A stretch of 64,000 bases of DNA, from positions 39,219 to 103,218 of the forward strand of contig NZ_BDBV01000002.1 of the NCBI RefSeq assembly GCF_001613165.1. The letters run 5' to 3'. The stretch comes from Nocardia mexicana NBRC 108244. Lineage in GTDB: Bacteria; Actinomycetota; Actinomycetes; Mycobacteriales; Mycobacteriaceae. Positions 32,670 through 41,149 of this stretch are shown here, piece by piece. The position numbers and the translations under genes were made by a program. Under the pieces are notes generated by a model, which was given only the letters and a program-made list of their open reading frames with translations, ran no database searches and had not been told where the DNA came from. The first letter of the stretch is position 1, and each line of letters opens with the position of its first letter.

Positions 32670-33173
32670 ATGGACAACAGGTCGGGTTCGGGGGGACGCG
32701 CGGACGATACCCCACGCCGCCTGAACGCCAGAGTGGCCGGACCGGCGGCCGCCGCCGGTGCGGTGTCGCTCGGGCTGGTGCTCATCGGCTCCTGCGGGCT
32801 GGGCCAGCGCGATGTCTACATATCCCCGCCTCCGCTGCAGGCGGACCTGCAATCGGCGCCGACGGGGAGCGCGACCGAGTCGGGCACCACCACACCCGGG
32901 GTCCTCATCCCGCCCTCCCCCAGCTGGCGGATCGCGGTCAATCCGCCGCCGCGGCGCACCCCCTTCGGCACACCGACGAGCGCGGGCGCGACCATATCCG
33001 CCGTCGACACCACCCTTCCCGCGCCGCACCAGCACCCCGGCGAACCCACGTCGGCCGACGAGGATCCGACCACGACGACCACCCGGCCCCGGATCACCAC
33101 CACGCGTCCGACGACGACCCGTCCGGCGCCCACGACGCAGGACGAGCCGTCGTCGGACGGCTTCGACAACTGA
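32670..33173 (+). CDS. Putative secreted lipoprotein, Thr/Pro-rich
   Basis: A 167-residue protein. A charged N-terminus of about 24 residues leads into a hydrophobic segment AAAAGAVSLGLVLIGSCGLG that ends in IGSC, a plausible lipobox with Cys as lipid anchor. The rest has little fold-like sequence and ends in a Thr/Pro-rich tail (TTTTRPRITTTRPTTTRP) typical of cell-wall-spanning linkers. GAGGAG lies about 9 bases before the ATG. No known family. A possible iron box sits in its promoter. The stop is 1 bp from the end of the convergent acyl-CoA dehydrogenase gene. Confidence 0.72.
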   Translation: MDNRSGSGGRADDTPRRLNARVAGPAAAAGAVSLGLVLIGSCGLGQRDVYISPPPLQADLQSAPTGSATESGTTTPGVLIPPSPSWRIAVNPPPRRTPFGTPTSAGATISAVDTTLPAPHQHPGEPTSADEDPTTTTTRPRITTTRPTTTRPAPTTQDEPSSDGFDN

Positions 33174-33174
33174 A

Positions 33175-34302
33175 CTACAGCTCGACCAGCCCGTAGTCGC
33201 CCACCTGACGGCCGAGCACCTGCAGATGGTCCAGGCCACCGCCGAAGGTGCGCTCGACGGCCGTCAGCCGCGCGGCGTAATGGCTCACCGGATACTCGGT
33301 GGTGATGCCGATGCCGCCGTGCATCTGGACCGCCTCCTGGCCGATATGCCGTGCGGCACCGCTCACTTGGAGCCGGGCGCGTGACGACAGCACCGCGTCG
33401 GCCTCGCCGTCGGCGAGCGCGGCGGTGAGATACAGGCTCATGCTGCGTGCCAGCTCCAGCGAGACGTACATGTTCGCCGCGCGCTGGGTCAGCGTCTGGA
33501 ACTTCGACAGCGGGACGCCGAACTGCTTGCGGGTCTTCAGATAATCGGTGGTCAGCCGCAGCGCCTCCGACATCGCACCGACCGATTCCGCGCACAGGCT
33601 CGCCTGTGCCGACCCGATCTCCGCCGCGAGCGCCGCGCCGGTGGTGGCCGCGTCACCGAGCAATTCGGCTGCCGCGCCGGTGAATTCCACCTGTGCGCCG
33701 CGCCGTTCGTCGAAGGTCCGGTACGGCTTGCGCAGCACGCCGTCGGCCTCGGCGGCGACCAGGAACAGCCCCAACACGCCGTCCGGCAGCACCGCGCTCA
33801 CCACCAGCTCGTCGGCGCAATCACCGTGTGCCACCGGGTTCTTCACGCCGGTCAGGCGGTAACCGTCACCGTCGGCCGCGGCCTCGGTCGTCACCTGGGT
33901 TACGGGCCAGCGGGATCCGGGCTCGTCGTGGGCCAGGGCGAGCAGTTTCGTGCCCGCCGCCACCTCCGGCAGCACCCGCTGCCGCTGCGCGGCCGAGCCC
34001 AGCCGGGCGATCAGGCCGCCCGGCAGCAGCACCGCGTCCAGCAGCGGCTCCGGCGCCAGGCGGCGGCCGATCTCCTCCATGACCACCATGGTCTCCACCG
34101 GACCGGCCCCCGCGCCGCCGTCCTCCTCGGCGAAACTCAGTCCCAGCACACCCAATTCGGCCAGTTGCGACCACACCTCGCGGCTCCAGCCGAGATCGGT
34201 CTCGAGCACCTTCAGCCGGGTCTCCGGGTCGTAGGCGCGGGCCAGCAGATCGCGGACCGTATCGCGCAGCAGGCCCTGTTCGTCGGTGAGTTCGAAATCC
34301 AT
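33175..34302 (-). CDS. Acyl-CoA dehydrogenase (FadE), subunit B-like
   Basis: A 375-residue FAD enzyme that forms the trans-2 double bond of acyl-CoA. Visible features are MDFELTDEQGLLRDTVRDLL, LGVLGLSFAEEDGGAG, the flavin-side DYLKTRKQFGVPLSKFQ, and QMHGGIGITTEYPVSHYAARL. The position that usually holds the catalytic YEG glutamate is not obvious. This fits the actinobacterial alpha2-beta2 FadE enzymes, where one subunit supplies catalysis and the other structure. It follows the second FadE gene by 63 bp on the same strand, so the two probably form one enzyme. Chain or steroid specificity cannot be told. Confidence 0.9.
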   Translation of the reverse strand: MDFELTDEQGLLRDTVRDLLARAYDPETRLKVLETDLGWSREVWSQLAELGVLGLSFAEEDGGAGAGPVETMVVMEEIGRRLAPEPLLDAVLLPGGLIARLGSAAQRQRVLPEVAAGTKLLALAHDEPGSRWPVTQVTTEAAADGDGYRLTGVKNPVAHGDCADELVVSAVLPDGVLGLFLVAAEADGVLRKPYRTFDERRGAQVEFTGAAAELLGDAATTGAALAAEIGSAQASLCAESVGAMSEALRLTTDYLKTRKQFGVPLSKFQTLTQRAANMYVSLELARSMSLYLTAALADGEADAVLSSRARLQVSGAARHIGQEAVQMHGGIGITTEYPVSHYAARLTAVERTFGGGLDHLQVLGRQVGDYGLVEL

Positions 34303-34365
34303 GGCGGCGCCTCTCTGGGGGATGGTAGGCCGGCGGAGCTTGCGGAGCCGACCGGGGCGGGTAAA

Positions 34366-35538
34366 TCACAGCCCGAGGATCGTGGAGGCGATGATGGTGC
34401 GCTGCACCTCACTCGAGCCTCCGTAGATGGTGGTCTTTCGGTAGTTCAAGTACCCCGGGCCGGTGCGCTGCGCCCAGTCCGGCGAGGCGATGTCGTCGGC
34501 GCCGACCGGCAGCGCGTCCGGACCCGCGACGTCGAGCAGCAGTTCGGTGGCCGCCTGCTGCAGCTCGGTGCCGCGCAGCTTCAGCACCGAGGAGGCCGGA
34601 TTCGGCTTGCCCTCACTGGAATTGGCCACCACCCGCAGCAGGGTCAGCTCCAGCGCCAGCAGCTCGTTCTCCAGCTCGGCCACCCGCGCCGCGAACAGCG
34701 GATCGGCCAGCAGGGTGCCGCCGCCCACGTTCGTCTGTGCCGCGTACTTTTTCGCGACCGCCAGCCGGACCTTGGTGCGGCCGACACCGGTGATGCCGGT
34801 GCGCTCGTTGCCCAGCAGGAACTTCGCGTAGGTCCAGCCCATGTTCTCCTCGCCGACGAGCTGGTCGGCGGGCACCCGCACGTTCTCGAAGAAGACCTCG
34901 TTCACCTCGTGGTGTCCGTCGATCAGCTTGATCGGCCGGATCGTCACGCCGGGAGTGTTCACGTCGAACAGCAGCAGCGAGATGCCCGCCTGCTTCTTCG
35001 GCGCGTTCGGATCGGTGCGCACCAGGCAGAAGATCCAGTCCGCGTACTGGGCCAGCGTGGTCCAGATCTTCTGGCCGTTGACGATGTAGGAATCGCCGTC
35101 GCGCACCGCGGTGGTGCGCAGCGAGGCCAGATCGGACCCGGCGTCCGGCTCGGAGAAGCCCTGGCACCACCAGATATCGAGCGCGGCGGTGGGCGGCAGG
35201 AAGCGCTCTTTCAGTTCCTGCGAACCGAATTGGGCGATCACCGGACCGATCATGTTGGCGTTGAACGTCAGTGGCTCGGGCACGGATGCCAGCTGCATCT
35301 CGTCTTCCCAGATGTGCCGCTGCACCGGGGTCCAGTCCTTGCCACCCCACTGTGCGGGCCAGTTCGGCACGGCCAGGCCGTGCTCGTGCAGGATCTTGTG
35401 CGAGGTGACGATCTCGTCGCGGGTGAGCTCGCGGCCGTACTCGACCTTGTCGCGGATCTCCGCGGGGATCTCGGTCCGGTAGAACCGGCGCAGTTCGTCC
35501 CGGAAGGCCACCTCATCGGGTGACAGGGCAAGTTTCAT
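34366..35538 (-). CDS. Acyl-CoA dehydrogenase (FadE), subunit A-like
   Basis: A 390-residue acyl-CoA dehydrogenase and first gene of the FadE pair. Motifs are PVIAQFGSQELKERFLPP, WWCQGFSEPDAGSDLASL (the flavin/substrate loop) and TAVRDGDSYIVNGQKIWTT. At the C-terminus is the flavin-binding YRKTTIYGGSSEVQRTII, where the usual YEG reads YGG. That replacement is common in actinobacterial heteromeric FadE proteins. The ATG at 35538 has GGGAGA five bases upstream; the frame to 35847 is not used. Two palindromes upstream (35577-35604) probably bind the regulator of the pair. Confidence 0.92.
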   Translation of the reverse strand: MKLALSPDEVAFRDELRRFYRTEIPAEIRDKVEYGRELTRDEIVTSHKILHEHGLAVPNWPAQWGGKDWTPVQRHIWEDEMQLASVPEPLTFNANMIGPVIAQFGSQELKERFLPPTAALDIWWCQGFSEPDAGSDLASLRTTAVRDGDSYIVNGQKIWTTLAQYADWIFCLVRTDPNAPKKQAGISLLLFDVNTPGVTIRPIKLIDGHHEVNEVFFENVRVPADQLVGEENMGWTYAKFLLGNERTGITGVGRTKVRLAVAKKYAAQTNVGGGTLLADPLFAARVAELENELLALELTLLRVVANSSEGKPNPASSVLKLRGTELQQAATELLLDVAGPDALPVGADDIASPDWAQRTGPGYLNYRKTTIYGGSSEVQRTIIASTILGL

Positions 35539-35576
35539 GGGCGTCTCCCACCGTGTTCGGATATCCGGCTTCAAAC

Positions 35577-35604
35577 TTACCCTTCGGTAATCTGACGCTG
35601 TCAG
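35577..35604. promoter_or_regulatory. Two adjacent palindromes upstream of the FadE pair
   Basis: TTACC-CTTC-GGTAA at 35577-35590 and CTGAC-GCT-GTCAG at 35592-35604, both with perfect 5-bp arms, 39-66 bp upstream of the FadE ATG. They look like binding sites of TetR- or GntR-type fatty-acid regulators. The regulator gene is not next to them. Confidence 0.5.
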
Positions 35605-35780
35605 GTGGATCACATGCGCGATTCGGGCGAATTCGCGGCCCAACTCCGCGGTGGGCCCGACCTGACCGGCGGGGAACTGGTACGTTGCTGCGGATAGGCC
35701 GCGCTCGTCCCGTCGGCACTTCGCGACGTCGGGACCGATCTCGTCGCCGGCCGGAGAGTTCACGACAAGGAGCACCACGA

Positions 35781-36479
35781 GTGAACGGCAAGACCTTCGC
35801 GCGCCTGGCCGCGGTCGCGGCCGCCTGCGGACTGGGTGTCGCGGCAACCTTCGGCAATGCCGCCGCCGACCCCGCCGCCTCGCCGATCGACGCCGGTATC
35901 GAGCAACTCACCGCCGCTGCGGGTACCGATCCCGCCGCGCAGGCCGGTGTCGGCTCGCTGGCGAAGACGGCGCACCTGATCAGCGCCGCCAAGCTGGACA
36001 ATATCGCGGGCGGTTTCACGCCGTTCTGGTACCAGGCGCCGACGTTCGGCTGCGGCACCAACTTCCCCATCTCGCTGACCGCCGTGGCCGGCGCCGCCGG
36101 TGTGCCCGGGCCGGATCGCGGGATCGCGGGCGAGTACGGCACGGTGCGCTTCCAGGCCACCCCGAACATGTGGGGCTTCCCCACCAACTCCGGCCTGACG
36201 GTGGCCTGGCTCAACACCGGCAACGGCCGGAGCGGCACCGCGCCCCTCGACGAGCGCACCGACTTCGGCACGCCCAGTCTGACCAAGACGGTCGACAGCG
36301 GCCCCGGCACCATCATCGCGAGCATGTGGGGCACCATCGGCTACCCCGGCGCCACCTGCGTCATGGCCCCCACGGTCGGCGTCGTCACGGTCTACCCCAA
36401 CCCCCTGACCGACCCCTACGCCCCCAAGCCCAAGCCGGAACCGGCCCCCGCGCCGCCCCCACCACCCGGCGCCCCCTAA
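35781..36479 (+). CDS. Secreted protein of unknown function
   Basis: A 232-residue exported protein. The N-terminus is a clear Sec signal (VNGKTFARLAAVAAACGLG, then ATFGNAAADP with a cleavage site after AxA). The mature part contains FTPFWYQAPTFGCGTNFP, TPNMWGFPTNSGLTVAWLN and GYPGATCVMAP, with two cysteines that could form a disulfide. It ends in a Pro-rich tail (PKPKPEPAPAPPPPP). The GTG start has AAGGAG eight bases upstream, which is why the longer frame from 35520 is rejected. Proteins of this build are common in Nocardia and relatives, but no function is recognised. It diverges from the FadE pair. Confidence 0.82.
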   Translation: MNGKTFARLAAVAAACGLGVAATFGNAAADPAASPIDAGIEQLTAAAGTDPAAQAGVGSLAKTAHLISAAKLDNIAGGFTPFWYQAPTFGCGTNFPISLTAVAGAAGVPGPDRGIAGEYGTVRFQATPNMWGFPTNSGLTVAWLNTGNGRSGTAPLDERTDFGTPSLTKTVDSGPGTIIASMWGTIGYPGATCVMAPTVGVVTVYPNPLTDPYAPKPKPEPAPAPPPPPGAP

Positions 36480-36482
36480 CTC

Positions 36483-36555
36483 CACGCACCCCGTACCGAT
36501 TCACGCACCCCCTGCAAGCGATGCAGAGGGTGCGCGAATCAATGCGGGGTGCGTG
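36483..36555. repeat. Dispersed palindromic element, copy B
   Basis: The best-preserved copy. Arms 36483-36516 and 36522-36555 pair at 29 of 34 positions around a 5-base loop AGCGA. It begins 4 bp after the stop of the secreted-protein gene, in a convergent gap, and could terminate transcription in either direction. Confidence 0.85.
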
Positions 36556-36566
36556 TAAGAGCGAGG

Positions 36567-36791
36567 CTCAGGAGCGGGCGGCTACCACGTGCCCCACCAA
36601 CCGGACCTGAGCTCAGGAGCGGGCGGCCACGACGTGCCCCGCCGACCGGACCCGGCCTCAGGAGCGGGCGGCCACGACGTGCCCCGCCGACCGGACCCGG
36701 CCTCAGGAGCGGGCGGCCACGACGTGCCCCGCCGACCGGACCCGGCCTCAGGAGCGGGCGGCCACGACGTGCCCCGCCGACCGGACCCGGC
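36567..36791. repeat. Five 45-bp tandem repeats at the 3' end of the DEAD-box gene
   Basis: Units begin at 36567, 36612, 36657, 36702 and 36747. Units 2-5 are nearly identical and unit 1 is degenerate. Each starts with CTCAGGAGCGGG, the complement of the last codons and TGA of the adjacent helicase gene, so each unit carries a copy of that gene's end. Each also has a small stem GGCGG...CCGCC around CACGACGTG. It is a likely variable-number repeat. Confidence 0.9.
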
Positions 36792-36792
36792 C

Positions 36793-38565
36793 TCAGGAGC
36801 GGGGCTTGCGACGGTCGGGGCGGCGGTACTCGCGGCGCGGGCCGCGGCTCATGGAGCGGTGGCCGGGCGGGCCCTGGTCGGGCTGCAGCTGGATCAGGAT
36901 GCCGCTGATTCGGGTGCGGCGCAGGGCATCCAGGGTTTCCGGCGGGAGGTTGGCCGGTAACTCGACCAGGCTGTGGTCGGGGCGGATGCTGATATGCCCG
37001 AAGTCGCTGCGGCGCAGGCCGCCCTCGTTGGCGATGGCGCCCACGATCGCGCCCGGCACCACGCGGTGGCGCTTGCCGACGGCGATGCGGTAGGTCGCCA
37101 TATCGGCGCCGGTGGTGCGGTGCGGCCCGCCCCCGCCCGGCTCGCGCCGCCGCTCCCGATCGTCGAACTTGCGCGGACCCCGCTCACGCCGCTCCGGCTC
37201 CGGCTCGGGCTCCATGAAGAAGTTGTCGCCGTCGTGCCCGCCGACAGCGAGCGCGGCGGCGATATCGGCGAGCGGGATATTGTGCTCGGCCTCGTAGTCC
37301 TCGATCAGCTTGCGGAACAGCGCCAGATTCGCCGAGGCCAGATTCTCGGTGATGGCGTCGTGGAACTTCACCACGCGCTGCGCGTTCACGTCCTCCACGC
37401 TCGGCAGCCGCATCTCGGTCAGCGGCTGGCGGGTGGCGCGCTCGATCGCGTCCAGCAGCCGGCGCTCGCGCGGCGCCACGAACAGCAGCGCCTCGCCGCT
37501 GCGCCCGGCCCGCCCGGTGCGGCCGATGCGGTGCACGTAGGACTCGGTGTCGTGCGGGATGTCGTAGTTGACCACGTGCGAGATGCGGTCGACGTCCAGC
37601 CCGCGGGCGGCGACGTCGGTGGCGACCAGAATGTCCAGCGTCCCCGACTTCAGCTGCCCGATGGTGCGCTCGCGCTGGTTCTGCGCGATATCACCGTTGA
37701 TCGCCGCGGCCGAATACCCGCGCGACCGCAGCTTCTCGGCGAGTTCCTCGGTCGCCTGCTTGGTGCGCACGAAGATGATCATCGCCTCGAACGGCTCGAC
37801 CTCGAGGATGCGCGTCAGGGCGTCGAGCTTGCGATGGTGCGAAACATGCACCCAGCGCTGGGTGATGTTGGTGGCCGTCGCGGTCTTGGACTTGACGGTG
37901 ATCTCGACCGGATCCTTCAGATACTGCTTGGAGATCTTGCGGATCGCGCCCGGCATCGTCGCGGAGAACAGCGCCACCTGCTTATCGGTGGGGGTGTCGG
38001 CCAAGATGCGCTCGACGTCGTCCTGGAAGCCCATCTTGAGCATCTCGTCGGCCTCGTCCAGCACCAGGTACCGCAGCTGGGACAGGTCGAGGGTGCCGCG
38101 CTCGAGGTGGTCGATGACGCGGCCCGGCGTGCCGACGACGACCTGCGCGCCGCGGCGCAGCCCCGACAGCTGCACGGCGTAGTTCTGGCCGCCGTAGATC
38201 GGCAGCACGTGCACACCCGGCATATGCGCGGAGTATTTGCCGAAGGCCTCGGCCACCTGGATCGCCAGCTCGCGGGTCGGGGCCAGGATCAGCGCCTGCG
38301 GCGCCTTGCCCTTGCCCTCCAGACCCATCAGGATCGGGATCGCGAACGCCGCCGTCTTACCCGTCCCGGTCTGTGCCAGGCCGACCACGTCGGCCCCGGT
38401 GAGCAGCGGTGGAATCGTCGCGGCCTGGATCGGCGACGGCGACTCGTAACCGACGTCGGCGATGGCCGCCAGGATGCGATCATCGATACCGAGATCGGCG
38501 AAGGACGGGTCGGCTGCGTCCCTCTCGTCGGCTGGGGGACCACTGTCGACCGGTGAGGTGCTCAT
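36793..38565 (-). CDS. deaD: DEAD-box ATP-dependent RNA helicase
   Basis: A 590-residue RNA helicase of the DeaD/CsdA type, acting in ribosome assembly, RNA decay and cold adaptation. All core motifs are present: Q-motif [14 protein letters not shown], motif [30 protein letters not shown] in [13 protein letters not shown] in FSATMP, then [15 protein letters not shown] and [10 protein letters not shown]. Residues about 500-570 form a DbpA-like RNA-binding domain ([20 protein letters not shown]). The tail is basic. The stop codon lies at the edge of five tandem repeats that contain copies of it. It is divergent from the nitrilase gene. Confidence 0.94.
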   Translation of the reverse strand: MSTSPVDSGPPADERDAADPSFADLGIDDRILAAIADVGYESPSPIQAATIPPLLTGADVVGLAQTGTGKTAAFAIPILMGLEGKGKAPQALILAPTRELAIQVAEAFGKYSAHMPGVHVLPIYGGQNYAVQLSGLRRGAQVVVGTPGRVIDHLERGTLDLSQLRYLVLDEADEMLKMGFQDDVERILADTPTDKQVALFSATMPGAIRKISKQYLKDPVEITVKSKTATATNITQRWVHVSHHRKLDALTRILEVEPFEAMIIFVRTKQATEELAEKLRSRGYSAAAINGDIAQNQRERTIGQLKSGTLDILVATDVAARGLDVDRISHVVNYDIPHDTESYVHRIGRTGRAGRSGEALLFVAPRERRLLDAIERATRQPLTEMRLPSVEDVNAQRVVKFHDAITENLASANLALFRKLIEDYEAEHNIPLADIAAALAVGGHDGDNFFMEPEPEPERRERGPRKFDDRERRREPGGGGPHRTTGADMATYRIAVGKRHRVVPGAIVGAIANEGGLRRSDFGHISIRPDHSLVELPANLPPETLDALRRTRISGILIQLQPDQGPPGHRSMSRGPRREYRRPDRRKPRS

Positions 38566-38627
38566 TGACCAGTACTTTACTTCCTGGCGGTGGCCGCCCC
38601 GACCGTCGGCCCAATACGGTGAGACCT

Positions 38628-39596
38628 ATGCAACCGCTGGAGCCGACCGTGCCCGGCGTCACCGCGACCCCGCCTCCGGTGGCCGTGAGCTATTCGACCA
38701 CGCTGGAGCCGAGTACACCGCCGCCGGCCACGGCGGTCGAGCTGGAACCGGGCTCGGCGGCGCACCCGCAGACCGCGTCCGAACCCGACCGCGCGGTAGA
38801 CGTCGCGGTGGTCCAGTTCGCCCCGTACACCGATAAGGACGCCAATCTGGCGCAGCTGCGCGCGGAGGTCCGCGCGGCGGCCGGGCACGGCGCTCGGGTG
38901 GTGGTCGCGCCGGAGTATTCGATGTTCGCGGTGACCCGGCTGGATCGGCGGGTGCTCGAGGCGGCGGAACCGATCACCGGGCCGTGGGTGGACGGACTGC
39001 GCGGGCTCGCCGCCGAATTCGGCGTCCATCTGGTCGCGGGTGTGGTCGAGGCGCCCGGTGGCGGGGAGCGCGACCACGTTTACAACACGCTCGTCGCCGC
39101 GGCGCCCGACGCCGAATTCGTCGCCGTGTATCGCAAGGTCCACCTGTACGACGCGTTCGGGTTCCGCGAGTCCGACATCGTGCTGCCCGGCGAGGTCACC
39201 GACCCCGCCACCTTCACCGTCGACGGCGTGACATTCGGCCTGCAGACCTGCTTCGACTTGCGATTCCCGGAGGGCTGCCGGCGCGTCGCCGCGGCCGGGG
39301 CACAGGTGCTCGTCCTTCCGGCGCAATGGATTCCGGGCCCGGCGAAGGTGGACCAGTGGACGACGCTGCTGCGCGCCCGCGCCATAGAGAACACCGTCTA
39401 CGTGGCGGCCGCCGACCAGGCCGCGCCGCGCGGGGCGGGCGCCTCGATGATCGTCGACCCGATGGGCACGGTGCTGGCAGAACTGGGCGAGAACACCGGA
39501 ATCGCCACCGCCCGAGTCGATCTCGGCCACCTCGAGCAGGTGCGTGCGACCAACCCGAGCCTGGCGCTGCGCCGGTTCACCGTCGAACCCCGATAG
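38628..39596 (+). CDS. Carbon-nitrogen hydrolase (nitrilase superfamily)
   Basis: A 322-residue amidase-type enzyme. The catalytic triad is E96 (VVAPEYSMF), K170 (VYRKVHLYD) and C208 (LQTCFDLRFPEG). It is followed by LPAQWIPGPAKVDQWTTLLRAR and a regular C-terminus. An additional 55 residues at the N-terminus are Pro/Thr/Ala-rich and precede the first strand VDVAVVQFAP. This disordered leader is unusual for the family, and the true start could be later, though no better site was found. A plausible role is amide repair or deaminated-glutathione-like clearance, but the substrate is unknown. The gene is divergent from deaD. Confidence 0.9.
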   Translation: MQPLEPTVPGVTATPPPVAVSYSTTLEPSTPPPATAVELEPGSAAHPQTASEPDRAVDVAVVQFAPYTDKDANLAQLRAEVRAAAGHGARVVVAPEYSMFAVTRLDRRVLEAAEPITGPWVDGLRGLAAEFGVHLVAGVVEAPGGGERDHVYNTLVAAAPDAEFVAVYRKVHLYDAFGFRESDIVLPGEVTDPATFTVDGVTFGLQTCFDLRFPEGCRRVAAAGAQVLVLPAQWIPGPAKVDQWTTLLRARAIENTVYVAAADQAAPRGAGASMIVDPMGTVLAELGENTGIATARVDLGHLEQVRATNPSLALRRFTVEPR

Positions 39597-39685
39597 CGCC
39601 GCGGACGAGCGGCGCCGGGCCCGCGGGCACGGTTTGCTTTCGGTTCGTCCACAGGAGTCGCCACCGGAACTAGACTCGACAGACC

Positions 39686-40327
39686 ATGATCTATCCCGAT
39701 CGGGCCGCCGCCGGTCGCGCGCTGGGTGAGTCGCTACTCCACCTGCGAGCGTCGGACCCGCTGGTGCTCGGGCTGCCCCGGGGCGGTGTGCCGGTCGCGG
39801 CGGCGCTCCGCGAGACGATCGGCGGGGACCTCGACATTCTGCTGGTGCGCAAGCTGGGTGTGCCGTGGCAGCCGGAGCTGGCGATGGGCGCGATCGGCGA
39901 GGGCGGGCTGCGGGTGCTCAACGAGGACGTCATGCGGCACACCGCGGTGACGCCCGAACAGCTGGCCGAGACCGAGGAGCTGGAACGCGCGGAACTGGAA
40001 CGGCGCCAACGGATCCTGCGCGCCCACGCGCCCCCGATCTCGCCGAAGGACCGCACCGTGGTCATCGCCGACGACGGAATGGCAACCGGCGCAACGGTCG
40101 CGGTGGCCTGCCGGATCCTGCGGATCCACGAGCCGCGGCGGATCACGGTGGCGGTACCCGTATCGTCGGCCGAGGCACTGCACCGCATCGAGGAGTTGGC
40201 CGACGAGATCGTCTGCCCACTGGTGCCGCGAGTGCTCGGCGGGGTCGGCGGCGCCTACGACGACTTCCACCAGCTCAGCGACGACGAGGTGATCGAGCTG
40301 ATCAGCGCCGCCACCCGGGACGGCTAG
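39686..40327 (+). CDS. Phosphoribosyltransferase family protein (intact)
   Basis: A 213-residue type I phosphoribosyltransferase-fold protein. The PRPP loop VVIADDGMATGAT (125-137) and the PRGGVPVA loop (31-38) are complete. The spacing and LVRKLGVPWQPELAMGAIGEGG identify the actinobacterial family often found next to hydrolases or dienelactone hydrolase domains. The substrate base is unknown. It is the functional-looking partner of the degenerate paralogue at 28162-28836, 11 kb away. The ATG has no strong ribosome site. Confidence 0.88.
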   Translation: MIYPDRAAAGRALGESLLHLRASDPLVLGLPRGGVPVAAALRETIGGDLDILLVRKLGVPWQPELAMGAIGEGGLRVLNEDVMRHTAVTPEQLAETEELERAELERRQRILRAHAPPISPKDRTVVIADDGMATGATVAVACRILRIHEPRRITVAVPVSSAEALHRIEELADEIVCPLVPRVLGGVGGAYDDFHQLSDDEVIELISAATRDG

Positions 40328-40345
40328 TCGCCCGCCGCTCGAAGT

Positions 40346-41104
40346 TCACCAATCTGCGGTCTCGGTGACCAGCCGCTCGGCCGCCGCGACCATCGGGCGC
40401 AGCTGGGCGGCGAAGGACTCGGCGGTCACCGGGACGATGTCGACCTCGGTCCGGGTGCGCACCGTGTAGCGCCCGTCCCCGGCCACATCGATCCAGCAGA
40501 GCACCGCGAGCGGGCGCATGGTCCCGTCGGCGCGGCGCGCCGAGACCACGATCTGGCCCAGGCCGTCGCGCGGCTGCTTCAGCAGCCGCCGCATCCGGGC
40601 GGATTCCGTCGGCCCGGCGACCGGCACCGTCACCAGGTCGCGGCTGTCCTCGCGCACCCGGTCCACCGGCGCCGTGCGTCGCGGCCCGGCCCCCGGCACG
40701 TTCTCCGGCAGCACCGAAACCACCCGTGCCGCCAGGGTTTTCGGAGTGCCGACGAACAGCCGGACCTCGGCGCCCCGGTCCGGCGTGGCACCGGCCCGCT
40801 GCGCCGCGACCACCGTGACGTTCCCGGCCGCGGCCCCGAGCACCCGCACCGGCTGCGGCTTCCCACCCGGGCCGTGCTCGCCGAACACCTCCACCTGGAT
40901 CGCGGGCCGCGCCAGTACTCGCAGGGCCGACTCCAGGTCGGGGTCCAGGGTGCGGTCGCACCAGTCGTGCAGTCCGGGCAACTGCGCGGCCCGTTCGGCG
41001 CTGTCGCGGGCCGACAGCCGGACGGCGAGCGGATACGGGATCCGGTCGCCGTCGGTGCGCTCCCAGGCCAGCGCGAACTGGTCCGGGGTGAGCGTCCATC
41101 TCAC
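40346..41104 (-). CDS. espG: EspG family type VII secretion chaperone
   Basis: A 252-residue EspG-like protein. EspG binds the tip of a PPE partner in a PE-PPE pair and keeps it soluble until export by an ESX machine. Supporting sequence: MRWTLTPDQFALAWERTDGD, PYPLAVRL, RMRRLLKQPRDGLGQIVVSA and WIDVAGDGRYTVRTR, in the usual order and length. It is the last of four genes in one direction (hydrolase, PE/WXG-like, PPE-like, EspG). The gene before it ends 45 bp upstream. No ESX core gene (EccB, EccC, EccD, MycP) lies in the window. Confidence 0.85.
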   Translation of the reverse strand: MRWTLTPDQFALAWERTDGDRIPYPLAVRLSARDSAERAAQLPGLHDWCDRTLDPDLESALRVLARPAIQVEVFGEHGPGGKPQPVRVLGAAAGNVTVVAAQRAGATPDRGAEVRLFVGTPKTLAARVVSVLPENVPGAGPRRTAPVDRVREDSRDLVTVPVAGPTESARMRRLLKQPRDGLGQIVVSARRADGTMRPLAVLCWIDVAGDGRYTVRTRTEVDIVPVTAESFAAQLRPMVAAAERLVTETADW

Positions 41105-41149
41105 CGGCGGCGGCCCGCCTCGATCGTCGCAATGTCGTTCATCCCGGCG

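Noticed and set aside
36567..36791. Possible CRISPR array or a repeat-protein gene
   Set aside because: The 45-bp units abut without spacers. Frames on the plus strand give only low-complexity repeats ([15 protein letters not shown] type) with no ribosome site.
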